In this document: in pieces, positions 28,370-39,054 of the stretch
Numbering within the stretch: the first letter of the stretch is position 1
How the letters are laid out: each line of letters starts with the position of its first letter
Assembly (NCBI GenBank): GCA_030427405.1
Contig: JAUHXK010000001.1
Span: 248,001-312,000 of the forward strand
DNA: 64,000 nt
From: Alphaproteobacteria bacterium
GTDB lineage: Bacteria > Pseudomonadota > Alphaproteobacteria > Rhodobacterales > Rhodobacteraceae
Direction: 5' to 3'
Translations under genes and position numbers: made by a program
Notes under the pieces: model-generated
What the model was told of the DNA's origin: nothing
What the model saw: the letters and a program-made list of their open reading frames with translations, nothing else
The model's database searches: none

Positions 28370-29400
28370 GCATTTTCGAAAGATACCTGACCGTCTGGGT
28401 GGCGCTGGCAATGATCGCGGGGATCGTATTGGGGAACATGGCCCCCGGCCTTGTCGACGCGATTGCCGCCGCCGAGGTCGCAAATGTGAACCTCGTCGTT
28501 GCAGTGCTGATCTGGGCCATGGTCTATCCGATGATGATCGGAGTAAACCCGTCCAGCCTGAAGGACGTGGCCCGCCAACCCAAGGGATTGGCCATCACTC
28601 TGGTCGTCAACTGGCTGATCAAGCCATTCACCATGGCGGCCCTTGGCGTATTGTTCTTCGATGTAGTCTTTGCCCCGTTTGTACAGCCTGCGGATGCGCA
28701 GCAATTCATCGCCGGGCTTATCCTGCTGGGGGCGGCGCCCTGCACCGCAATGGTCTTTGTCTGGTCACACCTGACCAAGGGCGACGAGAACTATACGCTG
28801 CTGCAGGTTTCGGTGAACGATCTGATCATGGTCTTCGCCTTTGCCCCGATCGTCGCTTTCCTGTTGGGTGTCACTGATATCGAGGTTCCCTGGAACACGC
28901 TGATCCTGTCGGCGGTGCTGTTCGTGGCGCTGCCTCTGGCCGCCGGGCTGTGGACCCGCAGCAGATTGCACGACGAAGAGCGGATCGCGGGATTCCTCGC
29001 GCGGATCAAACCCGTTTCGGTGATTGGTCTGATCGCCACCGTGGTGATCCTTTTCGGGCTGCAGGGCCAGGTTATCCTGGACCGCCCCATGGTGATCGCA
29101 ATGATCGCGGTGCCGATCCTGATCCAAAGCTATGGCATCTTTTTTGTCGCCTACGGTGCCGCCTTTGCCCTGCGTGTGCCGCACCGGATCGCCGCGCCCT
29201 GCGCGCTGATCGGCACGTCGAATTTCTTCGAGCTGGCAGTTGCGGTGGCCATCAGCCTGTTCGGCCTGCATTCGGGGGCCGCGCTTGCGACAGTCGTCGG
29301 GGTTTTGGTCGAAGTGCCGGTCATGCTGACCCTGGTCGCCTTTGCCAACCGGACACGCGCGCGGTTTGCATCCGCACCCGCCCCGCAACAGCGGGCCTGA
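28366..29400 (+). CDS. acr3: Arsenite efflux transporter ACR3
   Basis: ACR3 (344 aa) exports arsenite with ten predicted membrane helices. The conserved Cys lies in [16 protein letters not shown] near residue 128, followed by the helix-breaking [12 protein letters not shown] segment. It is the last gene of the operon and handles arsenite made by the ArsC domain. The next element downstream is the cobalamin riboswitch of an unrelated transcript. Confidence 0.96.
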   Translation: MSIFERYLTVWVALAMIAGIVLGNMAPGLVDAIAAAEVANVNLVVAVLIWAMVYPMMIGVNPSSLKDVARQPKGLAITLVVNWLIKPFTMAALGVLFFDVVFAPFVQPADAQQFIAGLILLGAAPCTAMVFVWSHLTKGDENYTLLQVSVNDLIMVFAFAPIVAFLLGVTDIEVPWNTLILSAVLFVALPLAAGLWTRSRLHDEERIAGFLARIKPVSVIGLIATVVILFGLQGQVILDRPMVIAMIAVPILIQSYGIFFVAYGAAFALRVPHRIAAPCALIGTSNFFELAVAVAISLFGLHSGAALATVVGVLVEVPVMLTLVAFANRTRARFASAPAPQQRA

Positions 29401-29503
29401 ACCGCCCCCCCACTTGATCGCGCCGGTTCGCGGAATGACGCGCGGTTCCTGCGGCAAAATGTTTGTTCTTGTCGAATCAAACCGAATTGTGTTCAGTCGC
29501 CGG

Positions 29504-29690
29504 GATGGTTCCCCCCGGCGCGCTGCCGGTTGGGATAAAAGGGAATACGGTGCGACCATGCAAATGGCCAAATCCGTGACTGCCCCCGCAACTGTAGGCG
29601 GTGAGCGACCCGAGATCGTCCACTGGGCATTCGCCTGGGAAGGATCGGGACAGCTTTGACCCGCAAGTCAGGAGACCTGCCATCCGAATT
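29504..29690 (+). promoter_or_regulatory. Cobalamin (B12) riboswitch
   Basis: The conserved elements occur in order: GGGAA-TACGGTGCGA, then GACTGCCCCCGCAACTG followed by TAGGCGG, a CACTGG near 29,620, GGGAAGG, and the B12 box AGTCAGGAGACCTGCC at 29,667-29,682. A hairpin, CTGGG (29,697) with CCCAG (29,710), lies just before the AGAGGGAG ribosome-binding site and may hide it when ligand is bound. The regulated genes are the small ORFs and metal ABC transporter that follow, which points to cobalt or another nutrient linked to B12 supply. Confidence 0.93.
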
Positions 29691-29726
29691 TTAGACCTGG
29701 GCGGGGTGTCCCAGAGGGAGATGACA

Positions 29727-29870
29727 ATGTTTCAAGCGGTTCCTGCCGTTCAAACACTTGCACTCGCTTCGCCCGCGTCCGAACGGAGGAGGCGATGCTG
29801 TTGTCATTGCAAAACACTGGTTCCCGGCCCTGCACATTCGGCAGCACTTGCTGTGCGTCTCTGGTCATAG
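29727..29870 (+). CDS. Possible small Cys-rich ORF directly after the riboswitch
   Basis: A 47-residue frame starts with ATG six bases after GAGGGAG (an ATG at 29,721 is also in frame). The product has a run RRRRCCCHCK near residue 20, which could bind metal. Codon usage is not convincingly like that of neighbouring genes, and it overlaps a second small frame from 29,795. It is either a real small protein, a leader peptide, or noncoding. Confidence 0.3.
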   Translation: MFQAVPAVQTLALASPASERRRRCCCHCKTLVPGPAHSAALAVRLWS

Positions 29871-29911
29871 TTTCAACTGACAGCACCTTGTCCCGTCGGG
29901 GCGGACAATGA
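29795..29911 (+). CDS. Possible small ORF coupled to the next small membrane protein
   Basis: A 38-residue frame with a strong ribosome-binding site (GGAGGAGG right before CGATG). It contains a CTFGSTCC cysteine cluster. Its stop overlaps the start of the next small ORF as ATGA, the arrangement usual for coupled genes. No homologue is known to me and codon bias is weak. Confidence 0.3.
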   Translation: MLLSLQNTGSRPCTFGSTCCASLVIVSTDSTLSRRGGQ

Positions 29912-30045
29912 CACGGCGGGGCGATCACGTTGACGCCGCCACCAGCCGGGGCCGATGCCTGACCGAGCTCAGCGTTCCGGTGCTTGTGGCTGGTGCCCTG
30001 ATGATGTCGGCGCTGCTTTGGCTCGCCATCTACGCGGTGATCTGA
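29908..30045 (+). CDS. Small single-span membrane protein before the metal ABC transporter
   Basis: A 45-residue protein with a basic N-terminus and a C-terminal membrane helix (residues about 21-45, VPVLVAGALMMSALLWLAIY). Third codon positions are mostly G or C, as in neighbouring real genes. Its TGA overlaps the ATG of the ATPase gene (TGATG), so it is translationally coupled. I infer a small accessory subunit of the transporter, comparable in concept to the small subunits of cobalt and nickel transporters, but it lacks the His motif of CbtB. Confidence 0.5.
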   Translation: MTRRGDHVDAATSRGRCLTELSVPVLVAGALMMSALLWLAIYAVI

Positions 30046-30803
30046 TGTCTGCCGTTCTTGAACTCCGCAACTTGTCGCTTGGATACCGCGACCTGACCCT
30101 GTTCAGCCGCCTGTCGATGGACATTCAGGCCGGAAGCACCCTGGCCGTTCTGGGGGCCAACGGGTCTGGCAAAAGCACCTTCGTCAAGATGCTGCTGGGC
30201 CTGATGGATCCGCTGTCCGGCAGCCTGAACTGGCCCAAGGGGCGCCCTGCTGAAATCGGATACCTGGCGCAGATGACCGAGTTCGACCGGCGCTTTCCCA
30301 TTCGCGTGCGGGATCTTGCCGCGATGGGGGCCTGGCGCGGTTTTGGCCATCGGTTCGGGCTGGACAACGCGGCGCGAGACCGGATGGTTTCCGCGCTGGA
30401 CGATGCAGGTGTTCTGGATATTGCCGATCGTCCGCTTCACATGCTGTCAGGCGGGCAGCTTCAGCGCGCCCTGTTTGCACGGGTCATCATGCAGGACGCC
30501 CCGCTGATCTTGCTGGATGAACCCTTTGCCGCCGTCGACCAAAGCACCGAGGCGCATCTGCTGTCCATCATCCGCCGGTGGCAGGATGAGGGCCGCGCGG
30601 TGGTTCTGGTGGTCCACGACCTGTCGTCTGTTCTGGACCATTGCAGCCACGCCCTGCTTTTGGGTGGCCGCGAGGCCACCCATGGCCCCGTAAACGACGT
30701 CCTGACCCCGGACCGCCTGGTCGCGCAGGGTTATCTGTCGGAAAGCCAGGCCGCGTGGATGTTCCGAAGCACGCCCCCCACAGCGGAGACCGCGCATGTT
30801 TGA
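30045..30803 (+). CDS. Metal ABC transporter ATP-binding protein (ZnuC-like)
   Basis: A 252-residue ATPase: Walker A GANGSGKS near residue 37, signature LSGGQLQRALFAR near 135, Walker B LILLDEPFAAVD near 155, and the switch His in VVHDLSS. It belongs to the manganese/zinc/iron importer group by sequence and by its neighbours. An open frame extends upstream, but the ATG at 30,045 overlaps the small membrane ORF and gives the standard N-terminus. Expression should fall when cobalamin is plentiful. Confidence 0.92.
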   Translation: MSAVLELRNLSLGYRDLTLFSRLSMDIQAGSTLAVLGANGSGKSTFVKMLLGLMDPLSGSLNWPKGRPAEIGYLAQMTEFDRRFPIRVRDLAAMGAWRGFGHRFGLDNAARDRMVSALDDAGVLDIADRPLHMLSGGQLQRALFARVIMQDAPLILLDEPFAAVDQSTEAHLLSIIRRWQDEGRAVVLVVHDLSSVLDHCSHALLLGGREATHGPVNDVLTPDRLVAQGYLSESQAAWMFRSTPPTAETAHV

Positions 30804-31698
30804 TCTTTTCGCTGAAATGTGGGGCTTTGCCTTCATGCGCCGCGCTTTCGTGGCGACCACGGTGCTGTCGGCCTCGGTCGCGCCTGTCGGCGCCTTCCTT
30901 GTTCTGCGTCGATTGTCGCTGGCAGGCGAGGCAATGGCCCATGCGATCACCCCGGGCATCGTCATAGGCTTTGTCACTGCGGGCCTGTCCGTTATGTCGC
31001 TGCTGGTCGGCGGCCTGATTGCGGGGGTCGGCGTTGCCCTATTGACCGCATTTCTGGCCCGCCGCACCATTCTGCGCAGCGATGCCAGCCTCGCATCCCT
31101 GTACCTGATCGCACTGGCTGTCGGGATATTCATTCTGTCGGCGGCAGGGTCGGCGGTGCCGTTGAAAAGCTTCCTGTTCGGCTCGATCCTCGGGATCGAC
31201 GACGCCTCGATGCTGCTTGTGGGCGGTGTCGCAACGGTGACGCTTGTGGCCTTTGCCTTCCTGTTGCGCCCGCTTATCGTCAGCACCTGCGACCCGATCT
31301 TCTTTGAGACCCAGACCCGCCGCCCCTGGCTGGTTGATCAGGGTTTCATGCTGCTGTTGGTCCTGAACCTTTTGGCCGCGTTCAAGACCCTGGGCACGCT
31401 GATGGCCGTCGGCCTGATGATCCTGCCCGCAACAGCCGCCCGCTATTGGGCCAGCACCATAACGGCGCAGCTTGTGCTGGGCTTTCTGTTTGCCCTGGCC
31501 AGTTGCTGGATCGGGCTTACGCTGTCCTACCTGTTCCCGGAAACACCGTCCGGCCCGGCCATCGTTCTGGTCGCGGGGGCGTTTTTCCTGTTCTCGGCCA
31601 TATTCGGCCCCCTTGGCTTTGGCAGACCGTTGCGCAAGCGATCTGCCGCAAAAGACCTTCCCTTGACGCAAATCCATCAAGAAGAGAGTGCGAAATGA
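30796..31698 (+). CDS. Metal ABC transporter permease (ZnuB-like)
   Basis: A 300-residue permease of the ABC-3 family with about eight or nine hydrophobic helices. The GEAMAHAITPGIVIGF segment near residue 45 is the family hallmark facing the ATPase. It overlaps the ATPase gene by eight bases and the binding-protein gene by four. It imports a divalent metal; the riboswitch upstream makes cobalt a good guess. Confidence 0.93.
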   Translation: MFDLFAEMWGFAFMRRAFVATTVLSASVAPVGAFLVLRRLSLAGEAMAHAITPGIVIGFVTAGLSVMSLLVGGLIAGVGVALLTAFLARRTILRSDASLASLYLIALAVGIFILSAAGSAVPLKSFLFGSILGIDDASMLLVGGVATVTLVAFAFLLRPLIVSTCDPIFFETQTRRPWLVDQGFMLLLVLNLLAAFKTLGTLMAVGLMILPATAARYWASTITAQLVLGFLFALASCWIGLTLSYLFPETPSGPAIVLVAGAFFLFSAIFGPLGFGRPLRKRSAAKDLPLTQIHQEESAK

Positions 31699-32594
31699 CC
31701 CTGACGAAATCCTTGTATGCCGGCATGGCCTCGGCGTTTTTGGCCTTTGCGGCGGTCCCGGCCGTGGCCGGAGACGACCACGTGAACGTCGTCGCCAGCT
31801 TTTCGATCCTTGGCGATATGGTGCAAGAGGTCGTGGGCGATCTGGCCGAGGTGACGACAATTGTCGGCCCGGACGCCGACGCGCATGTCTATCAGCCATC
31901 GGTTGCCGACGCCAAGGCCGTGGCCAAGGCGGACATCATCTTTGTCAACGGCCTTGGGTTTGAGACCTGGTCCGACACCTTGATTTCAGAATCCGGGACC
32001 GAAGCGGCCGTGCATGTTGCCACCGACGGGATCACTCCGGTTGAAGTCGAAGGCGAGATTGACCCGCATGCCTGGAATTCGCTTTCAAACGGCGTGATTT
32101 ACGTGACCAACGTGGCCGACGTAATGAAACAGGCGATGCCCGAACATGCCGACGAGATCGCTGCCAATGCCGACGCCTATATCGCTGAACTTGAGGCTCT
32201 GGATGCGGAAACCAAGGCTAAACTGGCCGTTCTGCCCGCAGACCGCCGAACCGTCGTGACCGCGCATGATGCGTTTGGTTACCTGGCGGACGCCTATGGG
32301 ATGACATTCCTGGCACCTGTCGGAATCGACACCGAGGCCGAACCTTCCGCGAAAGACCTCGCTGTCCTGATCGACCAACTCAAGGCCGAAGGCGCGGCGG
32401 CGCTGTTTGTCGAAAACATCACCAGCCCGGCCCTGGTTCAGCAGATCTCGGACGAGACCGGCATCGAAATCGGCGGCCGCCTGTTCTCGGATGCGCTGTC
32501 TGAACGCGGCGGCCCGGCCACCAGCTATCTGGCGATGTTCCGGCACAACCTGGTCACGCTGATGGACGCCCTGTCGCGCGGCACCGAAAGCTGA
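31695..32594 (+). CDS. Metal ABC transporter substrate-binding protein (ZnuA-like)
   Basis: A 299-residue periplasmic binding protein of cluster A-I. The signal peptide ends near AVAG (residue 26). Likely metal ligands are H64 (AHVYQPS), H125 (DPHAWN), H191 (TAHDAFGY) and D266 (FSDAL); three His ligands resemble ZnuA more than the Mn-type His-His-Glu-Asp set. The His-rich loop common in zinc-binding ZnuA proteins is absent. The start overlaps the permease stop (ATGA). A strong hairpin follows the stop. Confidence 0.93.
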   Translation: MTLTKSLYAGMASAFLAFAAVPAVAGDDHVNVVASFSILGDMVQEVVGDLAEVTTIVGPDADAHVYQPSVADAKAVAKADIIFVNGLGFETWSDTLISESGTEAAVHVATDGITPVEVEGEIDPHAWNSLSNGVIYVTNVADVMKQAMPEHADEIAANADAYIAELEALDAETKAKLAVLPADRRTVVTAHDAFGYLADAYGMTFLAPVGIDTEAEPSAKDLAVLIDQLKAEGAAALFVENITSPALVQQISDETGIEIGGRLFSDALSERGGPATSYLAMFRHNLVTLMDALSRGTES

Positions 32595-32609
32595 TCACCA
32601 AACGCGGCA

Positions 32610-32635
32610 CAGGGCGTCCCCCAAGGGACGCCCTG
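32610..32635. terminator. Hairpin between the metal transporter and gyrB
   Basis: CAGGGCGTCCC-CCAA-GGGACGCCCTG has eleven perfect pairs and lies between two convergent genes. Only short T-runs follow (CGCTTTGG on plus, GCGTTTGG on minus), but stem strength suggests it terminates in both directions. Confidence 0.7.
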
Positions 32636-32692
32636 CGCTTTGGCATTGATGACGGGAAACGACCCCCGGCGAACACAAAGGCTTGATATTAC

Positions 32693-35212
<2,520 letters not shown>

Positions 35213-35788
35213 TCAAAGCCGATCAAGATCGGCGGCGATATCCTCGGCGATTTGCGACGCGTTCACGTCATCACGCTCTGCCGAAAGACGCAGACCCAAA
35301 AGATCGGACTGATACCGCGCCGCAAGACGGTCCGGGTCATGATCCGGCGATATTTCTCCGACCGCCTGCGCGCGGCGAAACAGGTCCGCAAAACAGGCTT
35401 TCATCGTAACCATATGGGTGCGGGCCTGGCCCGCCAGTTCGTGATCCTTCGCTTGCAACTCGGCATAGGTCTTGGCCAGCATGCAGGCTTTGGTCGGCGC
35501 GCCCGATGCGTCGATCACGCGGCGCAACTGGGCCTTGAGCGCACCAAGCGGCCCCAACAGCTGCGCCATCTCCTCCAGGTTGGTCACCCCATCCCGCGCA
35601 TACCGCTCCAGCGCCATGGCATAAAGCGCATCTTTCGACCCAAACGCCGCGTAGAAACTACCGGGTTTCAGCTTCAACTCGCGCTCAAGGTCCTTCAGCG
35701 ACGTACCGGCCCAACCGTAACGCCAGAAAATATCACGCGCCTGATCGATCAACGCGTCGCGGTCATATGAGGGTTTGCGGGGCATCAT
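35213..35788 (-). CDS. TetR-family transcriptional regulator
   Basis: A 191-residue TetR-type repressor: helix-turn-helix near residues 25-50 (GWAGTSLKDLERELKLKPGSFYAAFGSKDAL) and a helical ligand-binding half. The start MMPRKPS is preferred over an upstream in-frame ATG, because the upstream stretch carries an operator-like palindrome. It faces an AhpD-like gene 96 bases away, and two TTGA...TCAA palindromes lie in between, so it likely represses both. Confidence 0.9.
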   Translation of the reverse strand: MMPRKPSYDRDALIDQARDIFWRYGWAGTSLKDLERELKLKPGSFYAAFGSKDALYAMALERYARDGVTNLEEMAQLLGPLGALKAQLRRVIDASGAPTKACMLAKTYAELQAKDHELAGQARTHMVTMKACFADLFRRAQAVGEISPDHDPDRLAARYQSDLLGLRLSAERDDVNASQIAEDIAADLDRL

Positions 35789-35799
35789 CTCACCACTTC

Positions 35800-35815
35800 T
35801 TGAACGTTCGCTCAA
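35800..35815. promoter_or_regulatory. TetR operator half-site pair 1
   Basis: TTGAACGTTCGCTCAA is a near-perfect palindrome that matches the second site (35,824-35,839) at its TTGA and CTCAA ends. It lies 12 bases upstream of the tetR start codon, where binding would give autorepression. Confidence 0.6.
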
Positions 35816-35823
35816 ATATATAC

Positions 35824-35839
35824 TTGAGTGATCACTCAA
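35824..35839. promoter_or_regulatory. TetR operator half-site pair 2
   Basis: TTGAGTGATCACTCAA is a perfect 16-base palindrome in the divergent promoter region, 45 bases before the AhpD-like gene. Together with the 35,800-35,815 site it forms two operators with centres 24 bases apart, a common arrangement for TetR-type repressors. Confidence 0.68.
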
Positions 35840-35884
35840 TAAACCCTAAATACGACTCATCGCGCCAAAATCAGGAGTTTTGAA

Positions 35885-36451
35885 ATGGCCAACTTCCCGT
35901 CCCACGACCTCGAATCCGCCCCGGAAGCGTCCAAACCGCTGCTGGAAAAATCGCAGGCCGCATTTGGCCGCCTGCCTGGCCTGCACAAGGTAATGGCCGA
36001 AAGCCCGCAGCACCTGGAAGGCTATCAGGTCCTGCACGGCCTCTTCCTGCAGACCGATTTCGACAATGACGAGAAAACCGTCGTCTGGCAGACCATCAAC
36101 GTTGAAAACGAATGCCACTACTGTGTCCCCGCCCACACCGGCATCGCCAAAATGATGAAGGTTTCGGACGAGATCACCGAGGCCCTGCGCAACGAAACCG
36201 CACTGCCAACTGCCAAGCTCGAGGCGCTGCGCACCTTCACCCTGCAGGTCATGGAAACGCGCGGCAACCCGACCGAAGAACAGCTCCAGGCGTTCTTTGA
36301 CGCAGGTTACTCGCACCGCGCGGTTCTGGATGTGGTTCTGGGTCTGGCGCAGAAGACAATGTCGAACTACGTCAACCACATGGCCAAAACCCCGGTCGAC
36401 GAGGTCATGCGCGGCTTCTTGTGGGAACGTAAAGTGGGCGAACCAGCCTAA
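35885..36451 (+). CDS. AhpD/carboxymuconolactone decarboxylase-like protein
   Basis: A 188-residue helical protein with the AhpD core: C77 and C80 with H84 in ECHYCVPAH, the redox pair of alkylhydroperoxidase-type members of the carboxymuconolactone decarboxylase family. It probably reduces a peroxide or reacts with an electrophile. It is divergent from the TetR regulator and most likely controlled by it. AGG is present about eight bases before the ATG. The stop codon lies in the inverted repeat that separates this gene from recF. Confidence 0.9.
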   Translation: MANFPSHDLESAPEASKPLLEKSQAAFGRLPGLHKVMAESPQHLEGYQVLHGLFLQTDFDNDEKTVVWQTINVENECHYCVPAHTGIAKMMKVSDEITEALRNETALPTAKLEALRTFTLQVMETRGNPTEEQLQAFFDAGYSHRAVLDVVLGLAQKTMSNYVNHMAKTPVDEVMRGFLWERKVGEPA

Positions 36452-36551
36452 AGCGTTTTGCGTTTTAACTGAGGCGAAACTATCGAAATGCGCGTTCGAC
36501 CCTTGGCAGAGGCAGCGTATTTCAAGTCAAATCAAACGCAAAGCGATCTAA
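36450..36551. repeat. Imperfect terminal inverted repeat between convergent genes
   Basis: The left end (TAAAGCGTTTTGCGTTT) and right end (AAACGCAAAGCGATCTAA) are imperfect inverted copies enclosing about 65 bases. Each end contributes the stop codon of its neighbour: TAA of the AhpD-like gene, and TAG of recF on the other strand. It looks like a dispersed Roseobacter-type palindromic element that may act as a two-way terminator. I recall similar sequences in related genomes but cannot verify this here. Confidence 0.45.
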
Positions 36552-37645
36552 GCCGACACAACCGAGCCCTCTTCGCCTTCGGTAACAACCAGCGTTTGGG
36601 CCCGGTCGCCCAATTCCGCAAACAGCTCAGGCCCGGTGCCCGTCATCCAGGCCTGAGCGCCCAGCGCACATATCTCATCATAAAGCGCCGCGCGTCGCCC
36701 TGCATCAAGATGCGCAGACACCTCATCCAGCAACACAATCGGCGGCGCGCCAACCAAGCCCGCCAACGCCCGTGCGTTGGACAGGATCAACGACACCAGC
36801 AACGCCTTCTGCTCACCCGTCGAACAATCCTTGGCAGGAACCCCTTTGGCAGCGAAGACCCCGTACAGGTCTGACCGATGCGGCCCAACCAATGTGCGCC
36901 CCGCCGCCAGGTCCCGAAACCGGCTCTCTGCCAGCGCATCGGACAAATCGGCAGCGGTCTCGGGCATCGCGCCTTCCGTCTGAACCAATTCCAACTCCGC
37001 CGAAGGAAACGTCGTTTCGGCCTGGTCCTGCGCGGCACGCAAATGATCCAATGCTGCAAGACGCGCCGCATGTATCCGATACCCCGTCTCGGCCATTTGG
37101 CCTTCCAGAGCCGTGTACCAGTGGGCATCCCGGACCTGATCTTTCAGCAGCCGGTTCCGCTCACGCATAGCCTTTTCATAGGTCAGCGACGCCTCGGCAT
37201 GCGCGGGATCAAAGCTCAGCGCGATACGGTCCAAAAACCGCCGCCGTCCTTCGGCTCCCTCAATCCACAGCCGATCCATCGAAGGGATCAACCACACCAC
37301 GCGCGCGCGCTTGCCGAGGTCAATCTGACTAGCGGCCTTGCCATCAATCCGAACCTGCCGCGCCGCGCCGCCTTCGGACCACGTCTCGATCTCATACCGC
37401 CCGTCCTGGACGCTTAGCAGACCGGACAGCTTCCAGCCCAACGCTTCGGGTCGCCGGGTCATCTCCGCCGCGCTTGCCCGCCGCAAACCGCGACCGGGTG
37501 AAAACAGGGATACCGCTTCCAGAATATTGGTCTTCCCGGCCCCGTTCGGCCCATGGATGGCCACCGGTCGCCCATCCAGCGACAACCGTGCCAGCTTGTG
37601 CGACCTGAAATGCGAGACCGTAAGCTCGGTCAGGGCCAATCCCAT
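36548..37645 (-). CDS. recF: DNA replication and repair protein RecF
   Basis: RecF (365 aa) is an SMC-like ATPase that loads RecA at gaps and helps restart forks. Walker A is GPNGAGKTN near residue 33, the signature region is STGEQKALLVSLIL near 270, and Walker B is PIVLLDEVSAHLD near 300. The start MGLALTELTV has GGGAGG seven bases upstream; an earlier in-frame ATG at 37,660 is also possible. It follows dnaN by about 60 bases. Confidence 0.96.
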   Translation of the reverse strand: MGLALTELTVSHFRSHKLARLSLDGRPVAIHGPNGAGKTNILEAVSLFSPGRGLRRASAAEMTRRPEALGWKLSGLLSVQDGRYEIETWSEGGAARQVRIDGKAASQIDLGKRARVVWLIPSMDRLWIEGAEGRRRFLDRIALSFDPAHAEASLTYEKAMRERNRLLKDQVRDAHWYTALEGQMAETGYRIHAARLAALDHLRAAQDQAETTFPSAELELVQTEGAMPETAADLSDALAESRFRDLAAGRTLVGPHRSDLYGVFAAKGVPAKDCSTGEQKALLVSLILSNARALAGLVGAPPIVLLDEVSAHLDAGRRAALYDEICALGAQAWMTGTGPELFAELGDRAQTLVVTEGEEGSVVSA

Positions 37646-37704
37646 GACCCCTCCCTTCATCTTTTCAAAAATACTCCCGCCGGAGGCATCGCGCGCCTGC
37701 GCGA

Positions 37705-38826
37705 TCAGACGCGCATCGGCATGACAACATAGACGGCGCTCTGATCATTTCCCTCGCGCATCAGGGTCGGGTCACCGGCGGAATTGAACATGAAAACGGC
37801 GTTCTCGCGATCCACCTGGCTGGCGATCTCAAGCAGGTATTTTGCATTGAACCCGATCTCAAGCCGTTCATCACCATAAGCCACGGCCAGTTCTTCCTCG
37901 GCCGCACCGCTGTCCGGCGCGTTCACCGACAGCACCAGCTTGTCCCTATCCAGTTGCAGCTTCACAGCACGCGAACGTTCCGAGGAAACGGTTGCCACAC
38001 GATCCACCGCCTGCGCGAATTCAGCCGCATCCACTTCCAGTTTGCGGGTATTTCCCTGCGGGATTACCCGCGTATAGTCCGGGAAGGTCCCGTCGATGAC
38101 CTTCGACGTCAGCGTAATATCCGGCGTCGCAAACCGCACCTTGGTTTCGCTAACCGACACCGCGATATCCATTTCGTCGTCGTCCAGAAGCTTGCGCAAC
38201 TCGCCCACGGTCTTGCGCGGAACAATCACGCCGGGCATGTCTGCAGCACCTTCAGGCACATCCGCATCAATACGCGCAAGCCGGTGACCGTCGGTGGCAA
38301 CACAGCGCAGAACCTTGCCGCCCTCGGGCCCATCAGCCACATGCATGTAGACACCGTTGAGGTAATACCGGGTTTCCTCGGTCGAAATGGCAAATTTCGA
38401 CTTGTCGAACAACCGCCGCAGCATCGCGGCCGAAGCGGTGAAATTCGACTGGTACTCGGACGAGGCCATGACCGGGAAATCCTCTTTCGGCAAGGTCGCC
38501 AGAGAGAAGTTCGACCGTCCCGCCTCGACAGTCAGCCGGCCCGCCGCGCTGTCGGCGGTCAGTGTCACAAGCGCCCCATCGGGCAGTTTGCGCACGATCT
38601 CGTGCAGCGTCGTGGCAGCCACGGTGGTAGCACCCGCCTTCTCCACCTGGGCGGTCGCCTTGTCGACCACTTCGATATCCAGATCGGTGGCTCGGAACAG
38701 GGCTTGGTCGCCTTCGGCCTCGATCAGCACATTGGCCAGGATCGGGATCGTGTTGCGACGTTCCACAACGGATTGGGCCTGCGAGACGGCCTTGAGAAGG
38801 GTGCCGCGTTCGATGCTGATCTTCAT
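37705..38826 (-). CDS. dnaN: DNA polymerase III beta sliding clamp
   Basis: The beta clamp (373 aa) tethers DNA polymerase to its template. It starts MKISIERGTLLKAVSQAQSVVERRNTIPILANVLIEA and ends in the typical YVVMPMRV, whose last residues help form the partner-binding pocket. It is transcribed after dnaA, with an intervening terminator and 230-base gap, so it probably also has its own promoter. Confidence 0.98.
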   Translation of the reverse strand: MKISIERGTLLKAVSQAQSVVERRNTIPILANVLIEAEGDQALFRATDLDIEVVDKATAQVEKAGATTVAATTLHEIVRKLPDGALVTLTADSAAGRLTVEAGRSNFSLATLPKEDFPVMASSEYQSNFTASAAMLRRLFDKSKFAISTEETRYYLNGVYMHVADGPEGGKVLRCVATDGHRLARIDADVPEGAADMPGVIVPRKTVGELRKLLDDDEMDIAVSVSETKVRFATPDITLTSKVIDGTFPDYTRVIPQGNTRKLEVDAAEFAQAVDRVATVSSERSRAVKLQLDRDKLVLSVNAPDSGAAEEELAVAYGDERLEIGFNAKYLLEIASQVDRENAVFMFNSAGDPTLMREGNDQSAVYVVMPMRV

Positions 38827-39001
38827 ACCCTCAATTCCTCTGACTTGAGTGCTTTCATGGGCGGGACTGGCACGTTAGCGGTTCAGCCCTGAGGCACAAG
38901 GATTTTTTATGGTTTTCTGGGTCGGAATAGCGCAAGCGTCAAGGGTCTCGTGTTGCTGCGGGCACAGATCGCGGCTGACCGTGGGCAATTGCGCACATGA
39001 A

Positions 39002-39031
39002 AACGCCCCGGCTTTGGTGAACCGGGGCGTT
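39002..39031 (-). terminator. Terminator after dnaA
   Basis: On the minus strand a ten-pair GC-rich stem, AACGCCCCGG with CCGGGGCGTT around a ten-base loop, is followed by TTTTCATG. It lies about 25 bases past the dnaA stop. Confidence 0.8.
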
Positions 39032-39054
39032 GCTGAGCGGATTGGGGATGTAAC

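Noticed and set aside
29668..29928. Minus-strand frame across the small-ORF region after the riboswitch
   Set aside because: It is antisense to the riboswitch-controlled transcript and has no start signal.
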